A DNA stretch of 64,000 nt from Desmodus rotundus (lineage: Eukaryota; Chordata; Mammalia; Chiroptera; Phyllostomidae): NCBI RefSeq assembly GCF_022682495.2, contig NC_071397.1, forward strand, positions 15,653,082 to 15,717,081, read 5' to 3'. Shown piece by piece: positions 1 to 13,546 of the stretch (position 1 is its first letter; each line of letters begins with the position of its first letter). Made by a program: the position numbers and the translations under genes. Below the pieces are notes generated by a model. The model saw only the letters and a program-made list of their open reading frames with translations, did no database searches and was not told the DNA's origin.

Positions 1-790
1 GCAACCTCAATCCCTAAAATGCTAACTAGTCCCTTTGCACATTTCCACAACACTAAGCACTCTGACATGGATTATTTTTTTGAATATACATGTTTTGGGG
101 ACAACATTTGCAAGTATATAACACTGTATTAGCCACTTTTGGACTGGGAGGTATCATGATACAAAAAGTGATATAGCATCTACAAAATCTTTAAAATGTA
201 GACATTGTATAAAATGTAACACCCTTAATGCATCTCACCAGTAAGCGGGGAACAAAACACGGCTTACTTTAAAAGCTAAGATTCATTTCCTAAGTACATC
301 AGTTATTTTGGCTCTGTTTTGAGGGAATTGACCCAACCCCTAATTTCATCCAACATGTGTATCCATGTACCCTTGCTTACAATTGTGAGATGAATACACA
401 TATATCACCTCTGTAAAGAACAAAAATAAGTAAAATATATTTCCAAATGGGTGTAAGTCTATAATAAGGACTTCCACTATGCATGGGATGACCCCATGTC
501 CCAGTGTACCTGAGACAGCCTCAACTTACTCTTGGTGTGCAGAGTCACTATAGAGCCCCTTCCACTCTCTATTGGGTTGTAGTTAGAACACTAAATTATA
601 TGCTCATCTCATAATATATAGCATGTTAAATGACTGTGGACACCAAATTTTCCAAAGTACAAGTGTAATTTGGGTGCTTCATCTTTACCCTTATGTAGTT
701 TACCTTAAAATTCTGAGAACTAACTATATCTTCTACCAATTTAAGTCCTTGTAAAGTTTTTGTAGACTTAAATTAAGATCATTTCATTTT
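1..790. other. AT-rich unique sequence, no feature seen
   Basis: Read on both strands; no coding region, RNA gene or repeat family that I recognise. Stops are dense in all frames. Confidence 0.5.
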
Positions 791-799
791 TAAGAAAAT

Positions 800-1310
800 A
801 GGACTCTACCAGTAAATGTGGAGAAATCAAGACCCTTGTACACTACTAGTACAAATTTTAAAATGGTGAAGCTGCTTTGGAAAATAGTCCAGAAGTTGCT
901 CAAATGATTAAGCATAGAGTTACGTAAAATCCAACAATTCCAGTCTTAGGTATCTAACTAAAAGAAATTAAAACATATATTCACAGAAAAAAATGTTTAT
1001 GGAAGAATTACTTATGATAGCCAAAAGGTAGAAACAATCCAACACCTGATAAATAACAAAATGTATATCCACACAATAGAATATTATTCAACCATAAAAA
1101 GAAAAAAAAGTACTGATACACACTACCTTGAACACATGATGCTAAATAAAAGAAACCAAGATAATAGGTGTCAGTACCAAATAATATGTGGTCTTTTGAG
1201 ACCACGTATTATATTATTTCATTCATATGAAATGTTCAGAAAAGGCAAAGCTACAGAAACAAGAGATTTTCTCTTCTGCTGGCCACGTATCAGTATTACA
1301 TAGAAAGTAC
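800..1310 (+). repeat. Old L1 (L1M-type) 3' end of ORF2 and start of 3'UTR
   Basis: The order of motifs is that of the 3' end of mammalian L1. A stretch reading as 'nearly all cells give a single time point' ORF2 tail is followed by the diagnostic 'atagaatattattcaacc' tract and 'accttgaacacatgatgcta', then a 3'UTR-like tail. Many substitutions and stops break the frame, so it is an old dead copy. No target-site duplication was found. The short frames overlapping it on both strands are chance openings within the repeat. Confidence 0.75.
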
Positions 1311-1985
1311 TACAATTTAGGTCTCAGCTTTAGGTTTGATCTTTGATTCAGGGATACATATACCTATTTGTGAATATTTAAGATATTTATTTGTAGCAAA
1401 TACCTTCAGTTAACATAAATGAAAAGAAACAATGGAGCAAAAGATAAAATAAGAATACACAATAAGTGGAATTTTTTCTTAAATGACTTGTAAGAAACTT
1501 AAGCCATATATATTTGTATACTATTAAATACTGTATTTTTTGTTGTTTTAGGAACAGTAATATATGCACGTGATGAAAATATAATCAAGAAAGACATGTG
1601 AGTTTTAAACAGTTAAAGCAGCACTGATAATTGGAGTTTCTAAATAGGAATCAAGAAAAACAATGTCACCTAACTTTTCATGCTACACTTTATCCCAAGA
1701 GAGACCTCAGCCCCTTTGGCGATTAGTTCCCACACAGAGATTCAACAAATGGGATGCTCAGGAACAAATGGGGAGTTTAAAGGCTATTCCACTGGTAATC
1801 AAAAACCAGTCAGAACATACTGGTGTTCACTTTGCATGAAAAGTGTGAGTGTGTGTGTGAGCGTGTGTGGCAGAGAGAGGAGAGAGAAGAGAAGCAGTAT
1901 TCTGATTTACTTCCTGAATACATTTCCACGTGATCGTCTAGAAGGACCTTTAAGTTATGGGTCTATTAAGTTAATAGTGCTGTTC
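1310..1985. other. Unique AT-rich stretch with a GT/GA-rich patch
   Basis: It contains a short alternating 'gtgtgtgtg' run followed by a GAGA-rich patch around 1845-1895. No gene or repeat family is recognised. The 103-codon frame across it is spanned by this low-complexity patch and has no recognisable protein similarity. Confidence 0.4.
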
Positions 1986-1989
1986 AGTT

Positions 1990-2450
1990 GAGCCACTGGT
2001 GCTTCGTTCACTATGGAAAAGTGGTTAGCAATTTCTTAAAACGTTAAATTTACCAGACCACCACCAATTCAACTCCTAGGTGTCTAGCCGAGAGAAATAA
2101 ATACGAATCCACATAAATACAAGTATTTAAATGGTCAGAGCCACATTGTTTACAACAGCCACAAACCAGAAACCACCCAAATGCCAATCAACTGGTGAAT
2201 GGATAAACAGAACGGGATATATCCACAATGCAATATTATTCTGCAATAAAAAGGAAAGAAGAACTGACACATTCTGCAGTGTGGAAGAACCTTGAAAACA
2301 TGATGCCAAAGCAAAGATGCCAGGCATAGTAATACCACATATTATGTGCTTCATTTATATCAAATGTCCAGAAAAGGCCTGCAAAGAGGGAGAGTGGATT
2401 AGTGAGTGGTTGGCCAGGACTACAGATGGAAATAGGGAATGAATGCAAAT
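1990..2450 (+). repeat. Second old L1M 3' end
   Basis: It covers the same L1 segment as the copy at 800-1310 and in the same orientation: 'catgccaatcaactggtga'-type text, the 'caatattattctgcaataa' tract and 'accttgaaaacatgatgcc'. The two copies differ at many positions, which suggests two old insertions or an old duplication, not a recent tandem copy. Confidence 0.75.
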
Positions 2451-4215
2451 AGGCATTAGATTACCTTGGCTATCCCCGAGGGGAGTGCAGGCTAGCCCAG
2501 ACCCCACTAACAAGGAACATGGTAGCTTAAGAAAGGTACATATGTTGGGTTTGGGAGCCAGAAGATCAGTACTTGCACTTAACAAGTGGATCTTTTAAAG
2601 GGAAATCAGGAATCCATAGTTAGGCCCTAGATATTAAAGATTTAAAGAACCATTTTAAGATAGACTTGCATCTTAGGACTTAAAAGTTATGCTTCAGTAG
2701 TTGTTAAGACTTTAATGGAAAAAAATTTCTACAATATTAATGGAAAAGATATTGCTAGAGAAAATAGTGTGCTTTTTCCCAAGCTGAGGCCTGGTCAGAT
2801 AAAAAATTAGAGCTATAAAAATAGCAGTGGAATCCAGAACTTTGTTGAAACATTAAAATCATTCAATAAATGTTTAATTTGATCACACAAATGTTTATAG
2901 TCTATATATCTGGAAAATGTCATATGATTTTTTTCCTCTATTTTCTTAACTATTTGATAATGGCAATCTACCTATTCGAAGTACCACCTATAAAACAAAA
3001 ATTGCATATTTGCTTACTTTAGCATTCAGGAAAATAAATATGAACTAAAAAGACAAAGAAATTTAATACTAACTAGAAAAACAAGTTAGAAGAGCACTTT
3101 TTCCTACAACAGTGATAAAATGGGGGCTGTGATGTAAGGGTAAACTTTCTAAAGTAATTGGTAAAATGCAAATGAACATAGAGTGCAAAGTGACATCAAA
3201 CTGTCATCTTTTTAAAAATTTGATTGTCAATGATTTATTCTAGCAATTCATGTCAAGCAATATTTCAGACATAGGGTGATAGTTGGCAAATTATCAGTCA
3301 GATTATCATAGATGTCTCCAGAACTGTCGTCGTTACTTTTTTGTGACTGGTTAGTGGTTTGACAGGTTTTAATTTTGTTTCACACACCCTTTTCCCAAAT
3401 AACACTATATATGTTATTGTTGTATCTTTAGAGTTCTTCAAAGGCTCCATAGAAATTTAAAAGTTTCCCTTAGACATTTAAATTAGATTATATTTAAGGG
3501 GAAAAAAAGGACAAGATAGTGTGATTTTAAGTCCTTTGGCAAACTGATTCTGTCAAGAAAGCTTAGTTTCATTCTGTTTGCTGCAACAGCTTTTTTTTTT
3601 TTTTCATAACTCCACTCTTCTTGTTCTTGTAATACATTTGGGAGGCCTGTCAAGGACTATCCACTCTCCAAATAGCTTTGCAGATTAAATTTTTAACTGT
3701 CTTCTCTTCATGCAGATGTATATTCCTGACAAAGAATTGCCCTGAGATGTCAGCTTCCATTTTTCTCCCCTGAAGAGAAGGCATATAGGTACAAGTGTGC
3801 ATTCCTGATTCGCAGCTTCACCGGGAAACGTGTACACGCGTGCATACGCTTCTCTCCAAGGCCACGTGTCTGTTCACCATCTCTGCACTGTTCATCCGCT
3901 TCAGACTTCCTGCTCTTACGTTATCACCTCCACTTCCTTCAGTGGAAGACACTAAACTTTATAAAGTAAAATTCTTACTTTTGTAACTTTATGATATTAA
4001 TAGTTAGAATATGCCAAAGTGATAAATAGTACAAAAAATCGCATATAGTGAAACCTGGACCACAGTATGTAGGGCTAGTATTCTTGTGCAGATGGCAGAG
4101 ATGAACCTCAAAGGATGAGTTTGCAGGGGCAGAAAAGAGAGAAAAGAGTTACAATGTCATTGCAAGTAAAGGAAACAACAGAAGTAAAACCATGAATTCA
4201 TGGAAACCACATGGT
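2450..4215. other. Unique sequence, nothing recognised
   Basis: AT-rich DNA with a poly-T run near 3591-3604. No open frame with a known motif and no recognisable repeat. Confidence 0.4.
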
Positions 4216-4224
4216 ATGCATAAA

Positions 4225-4650
4225 GATCTTCAAACGTATGGTCAATACTCCTAAAAAAGAAGAAGTCCTCCCTTTTGCAACAGCATGGAGAGACCAAGAG
4301 ATTATTTTGCTAAGTGAAATAAGTCAGAGACAAACAACTATTGTACCATATGATCTCACTTATATGTGGAATCTAATGAACAAAATAAACTGATGAACAA
4401 AATAGAAACAGGGACATGGATACATGGAACAGACTGACAGCTGTCAGAGAGGAGAGGAGGGAGAGAAAGAGGGACTGGATGAAAGAAGGTGAAGGGATTG
4501 GCCAAGAACAGATATGTATGAATGCACAGCCCATGGAGACAGACAACAATGTGGTGAAGGCCAGGGGCGAGGGCGCAGCCTGGGCGGAGGGAGGCATGGG
4601 CGGAAAATGGGGACATCTGTAATAGTATCCACAATAAAAAAATAAAAACA
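4225..4650 (+). repeat. L1 3' end with A-rich tail
   Basis: The stretch contains the L1 ORF2-end/3'UTR hallmarks: 'ttttgcaacagcatggagag', 'gctaagtgaaataagtcaga' and 'tatgatctcacttatatgtg'. A purine-rich 3'UTR follows, ending in an AATAAAAAAATAAAAA tail at 4632-4648. The 3'UTR purine tract gives rise to spurious frames on both strands. Younger-looking than the two copies at 0.8 and 2 kb because more of the consensus is readable. Confidence 0.8.
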
Positions 4651-6485
4651 TCTTCACTGTTTTTATTTCCACTCAAATTTTTGTACAACTATCAGGCAAA
4701 CTACTGTAGGGAGCATCTTCATAAATGTCCTCATTCTGTTGTCCAACATCGAAGTAGATCGATTTTCCAATGTGCATTTCTGTGTAAGATTAAAAAAAAA
4801 ATGATAGAAGCCAAGGCCAGTTCTGAATAGAATGCTGTCAAGTAATGTGAACAATTTGGTGAGCGGGTATCTTAATTTCCACCCAGGAAGTGGGAAGACT
4901 AAAATGTAGCTGGATTTGTCATTTGCAAGGAAGCCACGATCCCTCAAAATAGTAATGATAGTCATTTTTTTGGGCACAATGTGCCCTGGTCTCTGTCTTG
5001 TTATGAACATCTATATCTTGTGCAAAACATTTGTTTCATTGTAAAAGTCTTGTGTGGTTTTTTTTTGTTTGTTTGTTTGTTTTTACCAAAGCTTTCACAT
5101 TCTTTGGTTGTCAGCAGAATCAGTTGTCACTTTCTCATTACAATGTAAATCCTGATTATATAAAAGAGGACATCCGTATAAAAATAGCAAAAATTCTAAA
5201 AAGAAATAAATCAAAACATTAAAAATGATAAATTATGGATTGTGGGATGCCAAAAGTGTTGTTTCATCGTTTTCTGTAGTGTGTTTCCATTTTTTTACAC
5301 TAAGCATATATTACTTAACAATCAAAACGTAAAAAAAAATTATAAGAATTTTTAGAAAATGTATGTGTCGTCCTACGGGAACAAATTCAGTAGATTATTC
5401 CAGAGGAGAGACTCTTATTCTACTACCATCCTGCATAACTGATATGTGATACCAGAGCTTGAATGAGGCTTTTTCCCTGTCACTTTTCAGTAGTATCAAG
5501 GCTACCTTCTCCATGCAAAAAGATAATTACTTAGAGAACATGACTGGTTTATCTTGCTCTTCGGTGACTTTCACAGACTGAATGGACATGAAAGAGGTTT
5601 CCCTCTGAGCCAATCCTGGTAACAATTCATGTTCTCTGCTGCTGGGTTTGGCACAGAGAGTAAACAGTGGCTGTATGAAGGCCAAAGGCATGGATCTTCA
5701 GGCAACCTCACCCAATCTATCCACTCCAGGGCCTCCCGTCCCATGGAGAGGTGCAACTCCCTCTGGTCATTGGTGATCCAGTCAGGTGTTCTCACCCGTG
5801 TTCCAGCGTGACACAGGTGGTGGAGTTTGCTCATGTTTATCACCAGCTCCCATGATTGTAATAGAATTTCACGGGAACCATTTTTCTGGTAAGGTCTAAC
5901 ACTAAAATAATTTATAATCCCCAAAACTATAGAACTCTTAAAAAATTATAACTAACCTCTTCATCATGGCCACCGCCAATATATTCATGGCACCAAGCCT
6001 TTCCCTCCCATTTAAGACAAAATATGGCAATGTAAATGGGTGAGAATTAGATGGTAGTACAAATCTTGACTTCATTCTTCTTCATGCTTAAAAATAAGCC
6101 ACACACAAATTTTAGTATTTTACACAACAGTTGAAGCAACATACCTCGCAAATGACCTTGATCATTTAGTGTGACTGAAACATCACCAAATTCATGACAA
6201 AAGTGCCAATGTTGCCTCTAAAGAGTAATTTTTAACATTCCCGGAGAAATGGCTTTGGATTCTAGTTGTAAAGAATAAACATGAGAGGGCCAGACAGGAA
6301 GTGAGTGGGAATATGGCATTCCCAAAGGAAGAAACACAACGTGTAAGGTAGAAAGGTATAGACAAGCACGATGACTTGGCCGGTACAAGAAGTTTAATGT
6401 AATTGGAGCAGGGAGGGGAGCAGCATGATGAGAAAGCCAAAATTAATTCTTTCTTGTAAGCCTCAGCTAAATATCACAATGAGTA
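4650..6485. other. Unique sequence without an assigned gene
   Basis: A 117-codon frame on the minus strand (5571-5924) is the longest opening here. Its product has no motif I recognise, it starts without a clear promoter context, and the surrounding DNA has no splice-site pattern that would support a gene. No repeat family is recognised in the interval. Confidence 0.35.
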
Positions 6486-6489
6486 GCAT

Positions 6490-7065
6490 TAATAAAAAAA
6501 AAGAATTGTATATCCTTGTACACTGTTGGTGGGAATGAAAATCATGGAAAACAATATGGAGATGCCTCAAAACATTAAAAATAGAGCTACCATATGGTCT
6601 AGCAATTCCACTTCTGGTTATATAGCCAAAGGAAGTTAAATCAGTATCTCTAAGAGATACCTGAACTCCCACATTCATTGCAGCATTACTCATAATAGCC
6701 AAGTTATGGAAACAGCCCGAGTGTCCGCAGGCGGATAAATAGGTACAGAAGATGCGGTACATATATGCACAGTAGAATGTACTCCATGAGAAAGAAGAAA
6801 TCCTGCCATTTTCCGTAACTTGGATAAACCTAGAAGGCGTTACGGTAAGTGAAATGAGCAAAACAAAGACAAATTCTGTGTGATCTCACTTACATGTAGA
6901 ATCCAAAAAAAAAGAAGAAGTTGAACTATAAAAGCAAAGGGTAGAATGGTAACTACTGGGGGCAGAGTGGGAGGTGGGAAATGAGTTGGTACTGGTCACA
7001 GGGTACAAGATTGCAGTTATACTATGACATGCTGTGACATTAAAATGGGGAAAGCCGCATGCAAA
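6490..7065 (+). repeat. Old L1M 3' end
   Basis: It carries the L1 text 'ccttgtacactgttggtggg', 'aaaatagagctaccatatgg', 'ctcataatagccaagttatg' and 'gtaagtgaaatgagcaaaac', in that order on the + strand. This is the last ~350 codons' worth of ORF2 tail plus 3'UTR. Frame is broken by stops and indels. The 132-codon opening on the opposite strand is a shadow of this repeat. Confidence 0.8.
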
Positions 7066-7189
7066 TTAAGTATGCTATGGAAACCCATCCAGATTTCTCT
7101 CAAAACCACACATAGTTTACTCCTGATGTTCTGCCCAATGGTATCATCCTGACCATAATATTAATATTATAAAAAATAATTGGTAATAT

Positions 7190-7408
7190 TAGCTAAAATT
7201 CACTAGACATTATTATTCATCAGGCACCGTTTTAAACATTTACATTGATGAACTTATTTGATCCTCAAAACAATCCAACAGATAATTTTATCGTTCTTCA
7301 TTTTAGAGATGAAGGAGTTAACAAAGGAGTTAAGTAATTTTCCAAAGATCACACAACTAATGAGTGGTAGAGCTGGGATTCAAACTTTGGTATTCTGGCT
7401 CCAGAACA
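7190..7408 (-). repeat. MIR SINE, antisense
   Basis: The + strand reads as the complement of MIR: 'aggcaccgttttaaacattt', then an 'aacttatttgatcctcaaaa' segment, 'cattttagagatgaaggag', 'aagatcacacaactaatgag' and a final 'gagctgggattcaaactt'. It is close to full length for MIR (about 260 bp) and diverged as expected for an element that predates placental mammals. Confidence 0.85.
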
Positions 7409-7409
7409 T

Positions 7410-7987
7410 AAATAAATAAACTATTCATTCATGCACCTTATCTAAATTTCCAGTGGCCTTCAACTTGTGGAAGGAGAATGCAGGATATGGGACTCAGCAG
7501 GTCTATGTGCCGAAGGAGTACACATGTCTCAGTATTCATCTTGCCCACGCTATCTTCTCTTGTCCACTGCCCTAGTTTCAGGAAGAGCCCTAGGAAGCCG
7601 CATCTCTATAAGGGCAGTCACTACATCTGACCACAGTTGATAGGAACTGGTAGGCACACCTAAACTAATGGCAGCCAGCATGTAAATGACCAGCAGCCAG
7701 ATGATCTTTTTGGAGTTTGAATGAAGGGATATGTAAGGTCATGAGCTCAGACTGTTGGCCAAGGGCAAGCACAGAAAACTGGAATATTAGTAAGTGTTCT
7801 GTGGTTGTTAGCAACAGAGACTGACTAAATTAAATGTCAGAAAGAGAATTAGTTGTAAGGCGATAGGCTCTGGAGTCTCATTACAAAGACCCAGGTATAC
7901 TCTCTAAATAAGGACTCAGTCTCTCTGTAATGTTATTGCCAAGGAGTTTATCAACTTTAATCATATTTTGTTTCATTCTTCTCGAAA
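7410..7987. other. Unique sequence, nothing recognised
   Basis: No gene, RNA or repeat family recognised between the MIR and the first Ves SINE. Confidence 0.4.
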
Positions 7988-8000
7988 TTCAAATTCCTGG

Positions 8001-8243
8001 TGCCCTGGTTGGTGTGCTTCAGTTGTTTGGAGCTCATCCAAACAACTGAAGAGTCATGGGTTCAATTCCTGGTCAGGGCATGTGCCTAGGTTGTAGGATT
8101 GGTCCCCAGTCGGGGTGTTTACAAGAGGCAACCAACTGATGTTTCTCTCTTGCATCAATGGTTCTCCGTCTCTTCTCTCTCTCCCTCCCTTCTCCTCTCT
8201 CTAAAATCAATAAGCATGTCTTTGGGCAAGGATAATAAAAAAG
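8001..8243 (+). repeat. Ves SINE (bat tRNA-derived SINE)
   Basis: The tRNA-like head starts 'tgccctggttggtgtgcttc' and carries a B-box-like 'gggttcaattcc'. The body follows with 'gtcagggcatgtgcctaggt' and a pyrimidine-rich CTCTCT tract before the A-rich tail. It is flanked by a perfect 13-bp direct repeat, TTCAAATTCCTGG, at 7988-8000 and 8244-8256, so the copy is complete and was inserted by L1-driven target-primed reverse transcription. The head carries an internal inverted 'caaacaactgaag' oddity where consensus has the 'gattgagtgccggcctg' region. Confidence 0.93.
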
Positions 8244-8256
8244 TTCAAATTCCTGG

Positions 8257-8890
8257 GAAATAGAAAATTATGTCCTTGTTTGAACCACATGCCAACCCCT
8301 TGTCTGGTGCTGGGGGATACTGACTATTTTCAGCTGGGAAAAAGAATTACCAAAAGGGGAGGGGCTCCATTACTAAAGAGAAGAGGTTTGTGTTAAAAAC
8401 AAAAAACAAAAAATGCAGATTCCTCTATTTTTTGTCTAGAGAAAAAGGAGAGAGAATGCAAAGATAAAAAAATCATGTTCACGTGTCACTTGGAAATTAG
8501 TAAGAGATGAAAAGTAATTCAGACTGTGAGAAAGAGAAAGAGAGAGTGTGTTTCATTTCCAACTCCATTTTCTGTAAGGTCTGGGTGTGCTTCATTTCTG
8601 GTATCTGCGAACTACCTTCATCCTTGCAATAAGGCCCACATCACCTGATCGAGCCTGAGTAGGTTTCTGGTCCCTGCACACAAGAGTCCCGACTGAAAGA
8701 ACCAGCCCCACCTTAACATGAGGGATGCAGACAAAAACCTGTTTTAGAGGGACTCATCTTCTCATGAGGGAAATTATGACGAATGCCAAGAGCTAAGGAA
8801 ATACAGAGGTTAATTAAGCACGTTGGATCATCTCTTAAACAGATTTAGTTTCGAAGAATGACTTAGAGTGAAACAGCTAAAGAAGGAGAT
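8257..8890. other. Unique sequence, nothing recognised
   Basis: A purine-rich patch near 8527-8550 (GAAAGAGAAAGAGAGAG) is the only low-complexity feature. No gene or repeat family assigned. Confidence 0.35.
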
Positions 8891-9900
8891 AACAGAGCAC
8901 CCAGAAAAGGAAATGTGAATAGACCAGAAGCCTGAGGGAGTACGGCATACAGAAGGGGTAGGGAGTTCAGCACGGACTCAAGAAAAGGGTGAGACGGAGG
9001 AAAGAATGTGGCCATGAGCTGGGGCCTGCTGAGAAGCTTGACTGAGAAGTGTGGGAGCCACTGAAGGATTTTAGTGCGACAGCTGTATCAGACACACATA
9101 TCTTGTAACTATTTCCTATGGAAGGTGTTGACTGACTGCTGGATAGGATCTCCAACAAGGAAGGACTGGACACTTGTCCTGGGAATACTACATGAGCAGT
9201 TTCTAGCACTTTCTGCCACTTCCTCACGTGGATGCGAACAAGACATTGCAGGCATGGAATATGGCAACTGTAGTGATCACAAAGTTTCTGAATGAAAACA
9301 ATATTAAGTGCAGGGGAGTTGGCTTTTCATGGATGGAACTTTGAACAGTTGGAGACAAGAATGCTGGGCAGTTAAAATTTCCCTTTTTCTCTCTTCCAAT
9401 GAACCAACCACAGAACAATTTGCATATCTCATATAGCTGGTAATTTTGTAATGTATCATTTTGATGCTTCATATTTTCTCCTGCTCACTTCCCTTTTCTC
9501 CTTCTTCCCACTCTGGGTTTGCACCTCTCACATAAATTATCTCTTAAAAGTTTGCTTCAGTCACCAATTTTTAGAGGATCATTAAACTCTAGGTAATCTA
9601 TTTGTGTTTTAGAAAGATCATACCATCAATAGGGCCCTGACTTGGATGTGGGGGAGACAGGAACTGATTACAGTAACACAGGTAATAATTGATCAGTTAT
9701 TGGAACTACTTGGTGGCAGAACTGTAAGAGAAAATAAAGATTCCTTTTAACATGTTGAATTCACAGCACTTGACAACAGGTGAGATATAAGGCATAGGAG
9801 AGGTAATTAAGGACAACTAGGCAGACTAGGGTGACTTGGATAGATAGAGATGCTGTTCTTTGAGACAGGATAACTTGAAAGGGTGTGATGGATTACATCT
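8890..9900 (+). repeat. Probable fragments of an old mammalian dispersed repeat, family unassigned
   Basis: Phrases such as 'gggagccactgaaggatttt', 'agaaagatca', 'acttggatgtgggggagaca' and 'ttaaggacaactaggcagac' occur in the order seen in a widespread, very old mammalian interspersed repeat that I cannot name with confidence. The interval is interrupted by unplaced sequence. Short frames on both strands inside it have no recognisable product. Confidence 0.35.
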
Positions 9901-10109
9901 ATGAACTACATGTAGTTCTAAGGACTACACAGGACATACACAGGACACTGGCAGAATGGAGAAGGAATGTTAACTTTGCCTTCTGAAAGGGAGAAATGGT
10001 AATCAAAATAATCTTTCACTCTTTTACTGAGTCTTGTAATTATGAATTTTGTAGCCTGAGAATTGGGAAAGAAGCATTTTGAGCATTGAAATATATAGTT
10101 ACAGTTTTT

Positions 10110-10450
10110 AAATATTACTTTCAAATAAGTAATACATGCATATTGTTCTAAACTCAAAAGTCATAGAAGAACATGCCTTTCCCCTTGAAGACTACTCTTT
10201 CCTGTTTCTATGCATCCTATCGGAGATATTTGTGCATAAACAAATACATACACATATTATACTTCTTGGTTTTTTTACACAAATAGCACAACATCAAGAG
10301 GTTTGTGCTGCCTTTTTTTACTTAACAAAGTATCAGCATTTAAAATCTTGCTCATTTTATGGCTATATAGTATTCCATTGTGTCAATATACCATAATTTA
10401 TTTAACCAGATCCCCACTTATTGTCATTTATGTTATTTCTATATTCCTCT
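10110..10450 (-). repeat. Old L1-like 3' end, antisense
   Basis: The + strand contains 'cattttatggctatatagta' and 'ttccattgtgtcaatatacc', the complement of the L1 'aatattattcagccataaaa' region. It is preceded by an 'aagtaatacatgcatattgt' segment seen in old L1 3' ends. The match is loose, so the subfamily cannot be called. Confidence 0.5.
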
Positions 10451-13400
10451 ATTCCTGTGAATTTATAAAAAATTCTGTTTGCAAAGGATATACGCACACA
10501 AAAACAAACTCAGTCAATACAGGGTGGTATAGAGAGAAAAATAAATTCTCCCAAAATTCCAACACCCAGCATTAACAATTTCTGCACAGATCCAATGGAA
10601 TATATATCGGGATAAACTTTTCTACCTCCTGGCCTAGTAGTGGGGAAAAAATACACATTAAGGCCAAAAAATTGAGGCCTGGTTCTAAAGTAAGAAATGC
10701 TTGGCAAAGTAACCCAAGGCAGAATGACAGTAAGATGCTTTTAATATCATAATCCAATTTGCAAGAAATAGAATGAAAACCATGTGAACAGAGATATATG
10801 AATTTTTTGTATAATCCACATTAGGGAGGTTAAAGGGAAAATTTACATTGCAATTTTGCTTAACTGATGTTATGGGCTAAACCCACATTTTTTTATTTCC
10901 TACATCCTCCTATTCTTTGATTTACTCCTAGAATTTGCTAGAACATATCCACAAGTAGCTACCTATAACGGCAGTTGGGGAGTAAATTTTCTGACTATTG
11001 TGGGTCAGAGAATACCTTAAAAATGGTCTGATACAGCATTTATCTGATTTAGATTTTAAGGTTAAAAATGATTTTCCTTAGAATTTTGAAGGTTTCATTT
11101 CATTAACTTGTAGCTTCCTGTTTTATTTTGGAAAGTCTGTGCCTGTGTAATTCATGTTGCTTTATTGATAACACATTTGGATTCTGTTTTGGGTATGTGT
11201 GTGTGGCTGTCTGCAGCGGGTGGCTGCTTCACCAGACAGCACAGACCCACAGCCTCCTGGCCTTCGGGGCTGGGAACTTTTCTTCTATTACTTCTTTGGT
11301 GATTTCTTTCCCTAGGTTTCTCTCTTCCCTCCTTTGAGAATTCCTGTTTTCAAGGTATTGAACTTTAAAGACAATCTTTTGTGTATTTTTATTTCTTCTC
11401 CTGTTTGTTGTCTGGCTTTCTGTTCTACATATAAATAGATTTCTTCTACTATATATTACCACTTATTTGAATTTGTATTTCAGAAATTGTTCTTTGAATA
11501 TTTTCCTTGCCTCAACTTCTTGATCGTTTTAAAATTATGATTCAGTAGGCTTACACGTGTCTTTTACTAGAACTTCATTATGCCTTGCTTCTCTACTACT
11601 ATTGTTCTTCCCCTTAGGTCTCCATCTTTCCTCTTTCATATTGAAGAATCCCTCAAATGTTTGATAATCCTTGATTGAATAGTCGCTATTACAATACACT
11701 AAACAGTTGATTAGGAGCTTTCTGTCTCTGAATTACTGATTTAGCCCTTGGTTTTAGGTTCATCAGAATGCCGGTCAAGTTGCTTAGACAGCACAAAAAT
11801 ACAGAATGTGGAGTTCTTTTCTCTGCAGAATAAACCTCCACTTACTTTCTCCCCAGAAAAAGCCTCCAATCTCTTGCCTGTAATGTTTGGGGGCTGGAGG
11901 GAGTAAACAGATGACTGTATCATCATATATTTGGGATGAGGGAGGGGCAGTGAGTGAACTATTCCATACATACATTTTCAACAACTCCTCCTGTCTTTAT
12001 ACATACACATTTCTCACCTTGCACTCTGGTTTCTCCTAAATATAAGCCTTTGTAAGATTTTAAGCAGCAAATTAATTCCCTTGCCCATATTCTCCTTTAT
12101 GAATATCAAAGTTTTGTCTTTCTTTGTCCTACTACGTGAATTATCATGCTTGCATCTGCTTTTCATCTTCTGGAATTACTGAGACCTCTTGATGCCTGAA
12201 GCACACTCTCTTGTTCTTCAACTTTTATCTACTATTATCCGTGTTTATCTATTATCTACTTCTATGGATTTATATGTGTCTATTCCTTTTACAGTATTTC
12301 AGAGGAGTCTTTAGAGGAGTGGAGATAAACACCTCCCATTTTCAAACAGAAGCTTCTGGTTTTCTTCTTCAAACATACAGTTTAGAGCTAATTTTATCAC
12401 TAATTTTCTAGATCCCTCTTAGTCAAAAATAATGTAAATGTCTAACCCAAATTCCCAGGTAGCACCCTAAAAAATTATGATTTGGAATGAATACATTAGG
12501 TAATAAGAATATTCATGTTTTAATAAATACTCCCACATTTATTCTAATAAAATTGTCTTTGAATACATTGAGGAGGACTGTCCTAGATAAACTGAAGCTT
12601 GACAAAAGATTGTTCAGAACAGTTGAGTGAACAAAGATGGGGGCCTCCACATGGTTGAGAGGTTTTCAATTGCTTCCAAATTACATACTTATATGTCCTT
12701 GTGTTGGGGCACAAAAAATCATTTACAGTTGTTCATATGGAAAATAATACAATAATAAATAATAATATACAAGTAAACTCTATTTTGCATGCTCACAACT
12801 GTAAACCTTCTTTTGTCCCACCCTTTATACAGATAAATGTGTTTTTCAACATTTCTGCTTTTATTAAGTTTCCCTTTGTGGCTTAATATATGGTTATTAT
12901 TTTTAAATGGCATGTAAAAATGTGTTCTCTTTCATATAATTTTAATATGCTTATTAGATTAATGACATTAATTTTATTGATTAAATTATTTAAGGTGCTT
13001 ATGTCATCATCTATAATTTGTGTTCTAGATTAAGAAGTATGATAATATTACCATTATTATCATTGTACATTCAATTCTTCTTAAAATATCAGAATATAGT
13101 TTCAAATATTTCTAAGCTGTGGAATTTTTTTTACTGACCTTTTATTTTTGTTTAAAATCTAATAGATGCTCTAAATCCTATTTTGAAAAGAATGCCATAG
13201 ATGTTTCTCAAAAATAAACATATCTCAAATAGATATTAATATTGCCACATAAATTAAACAGAATTATTCTAAAATACCAATCTCTGCTGTGTAATTTGGA
13301 GCTATAAATTCATTATACTTTGTATAATTACTTTTGATCATACCTTTTATCATTACTTCTAAAGCGATTGTGTTTTTTCCTACAGTTTATGCTTTTAAAT

Positions 13401-13540
13401 TCAACTCAACTTGTAATGATATTAAAACCTTGATTGCTGATTATCTGCTTTGGTAATAGTTCTTCTTTTTAATTGTAAAATTAATTTATTTTATTTTGGG
13501 TGATAATCACTTTTGTTTTTCACCCAATTTTATCTTTTTT
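10450..13540. other. Long unique/old stretch without assigned feature
   Basis: Mostly AT-rich, with a pyrimidine-rich part at 11240-11450 that may be a very old repeat. Several frames of 60-90 codons occur on both strands; none shows a known domain, a consistent codon pattern or flanking splice sites. I see no RNA gene. Confidence 0.4.
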
Positions 13541-13546
13541 AAACTA

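Noticed and set aside
5571..5924. 117-codon minus-strand frame
   Set aside because: Somewhat balanced composition but no recognised domain, start context or splice sites; left as unassigned sequence.
6463..6861. 132-codon minus-strand frame
   Set aside because: Antisense shadow of an old L1 3' end.
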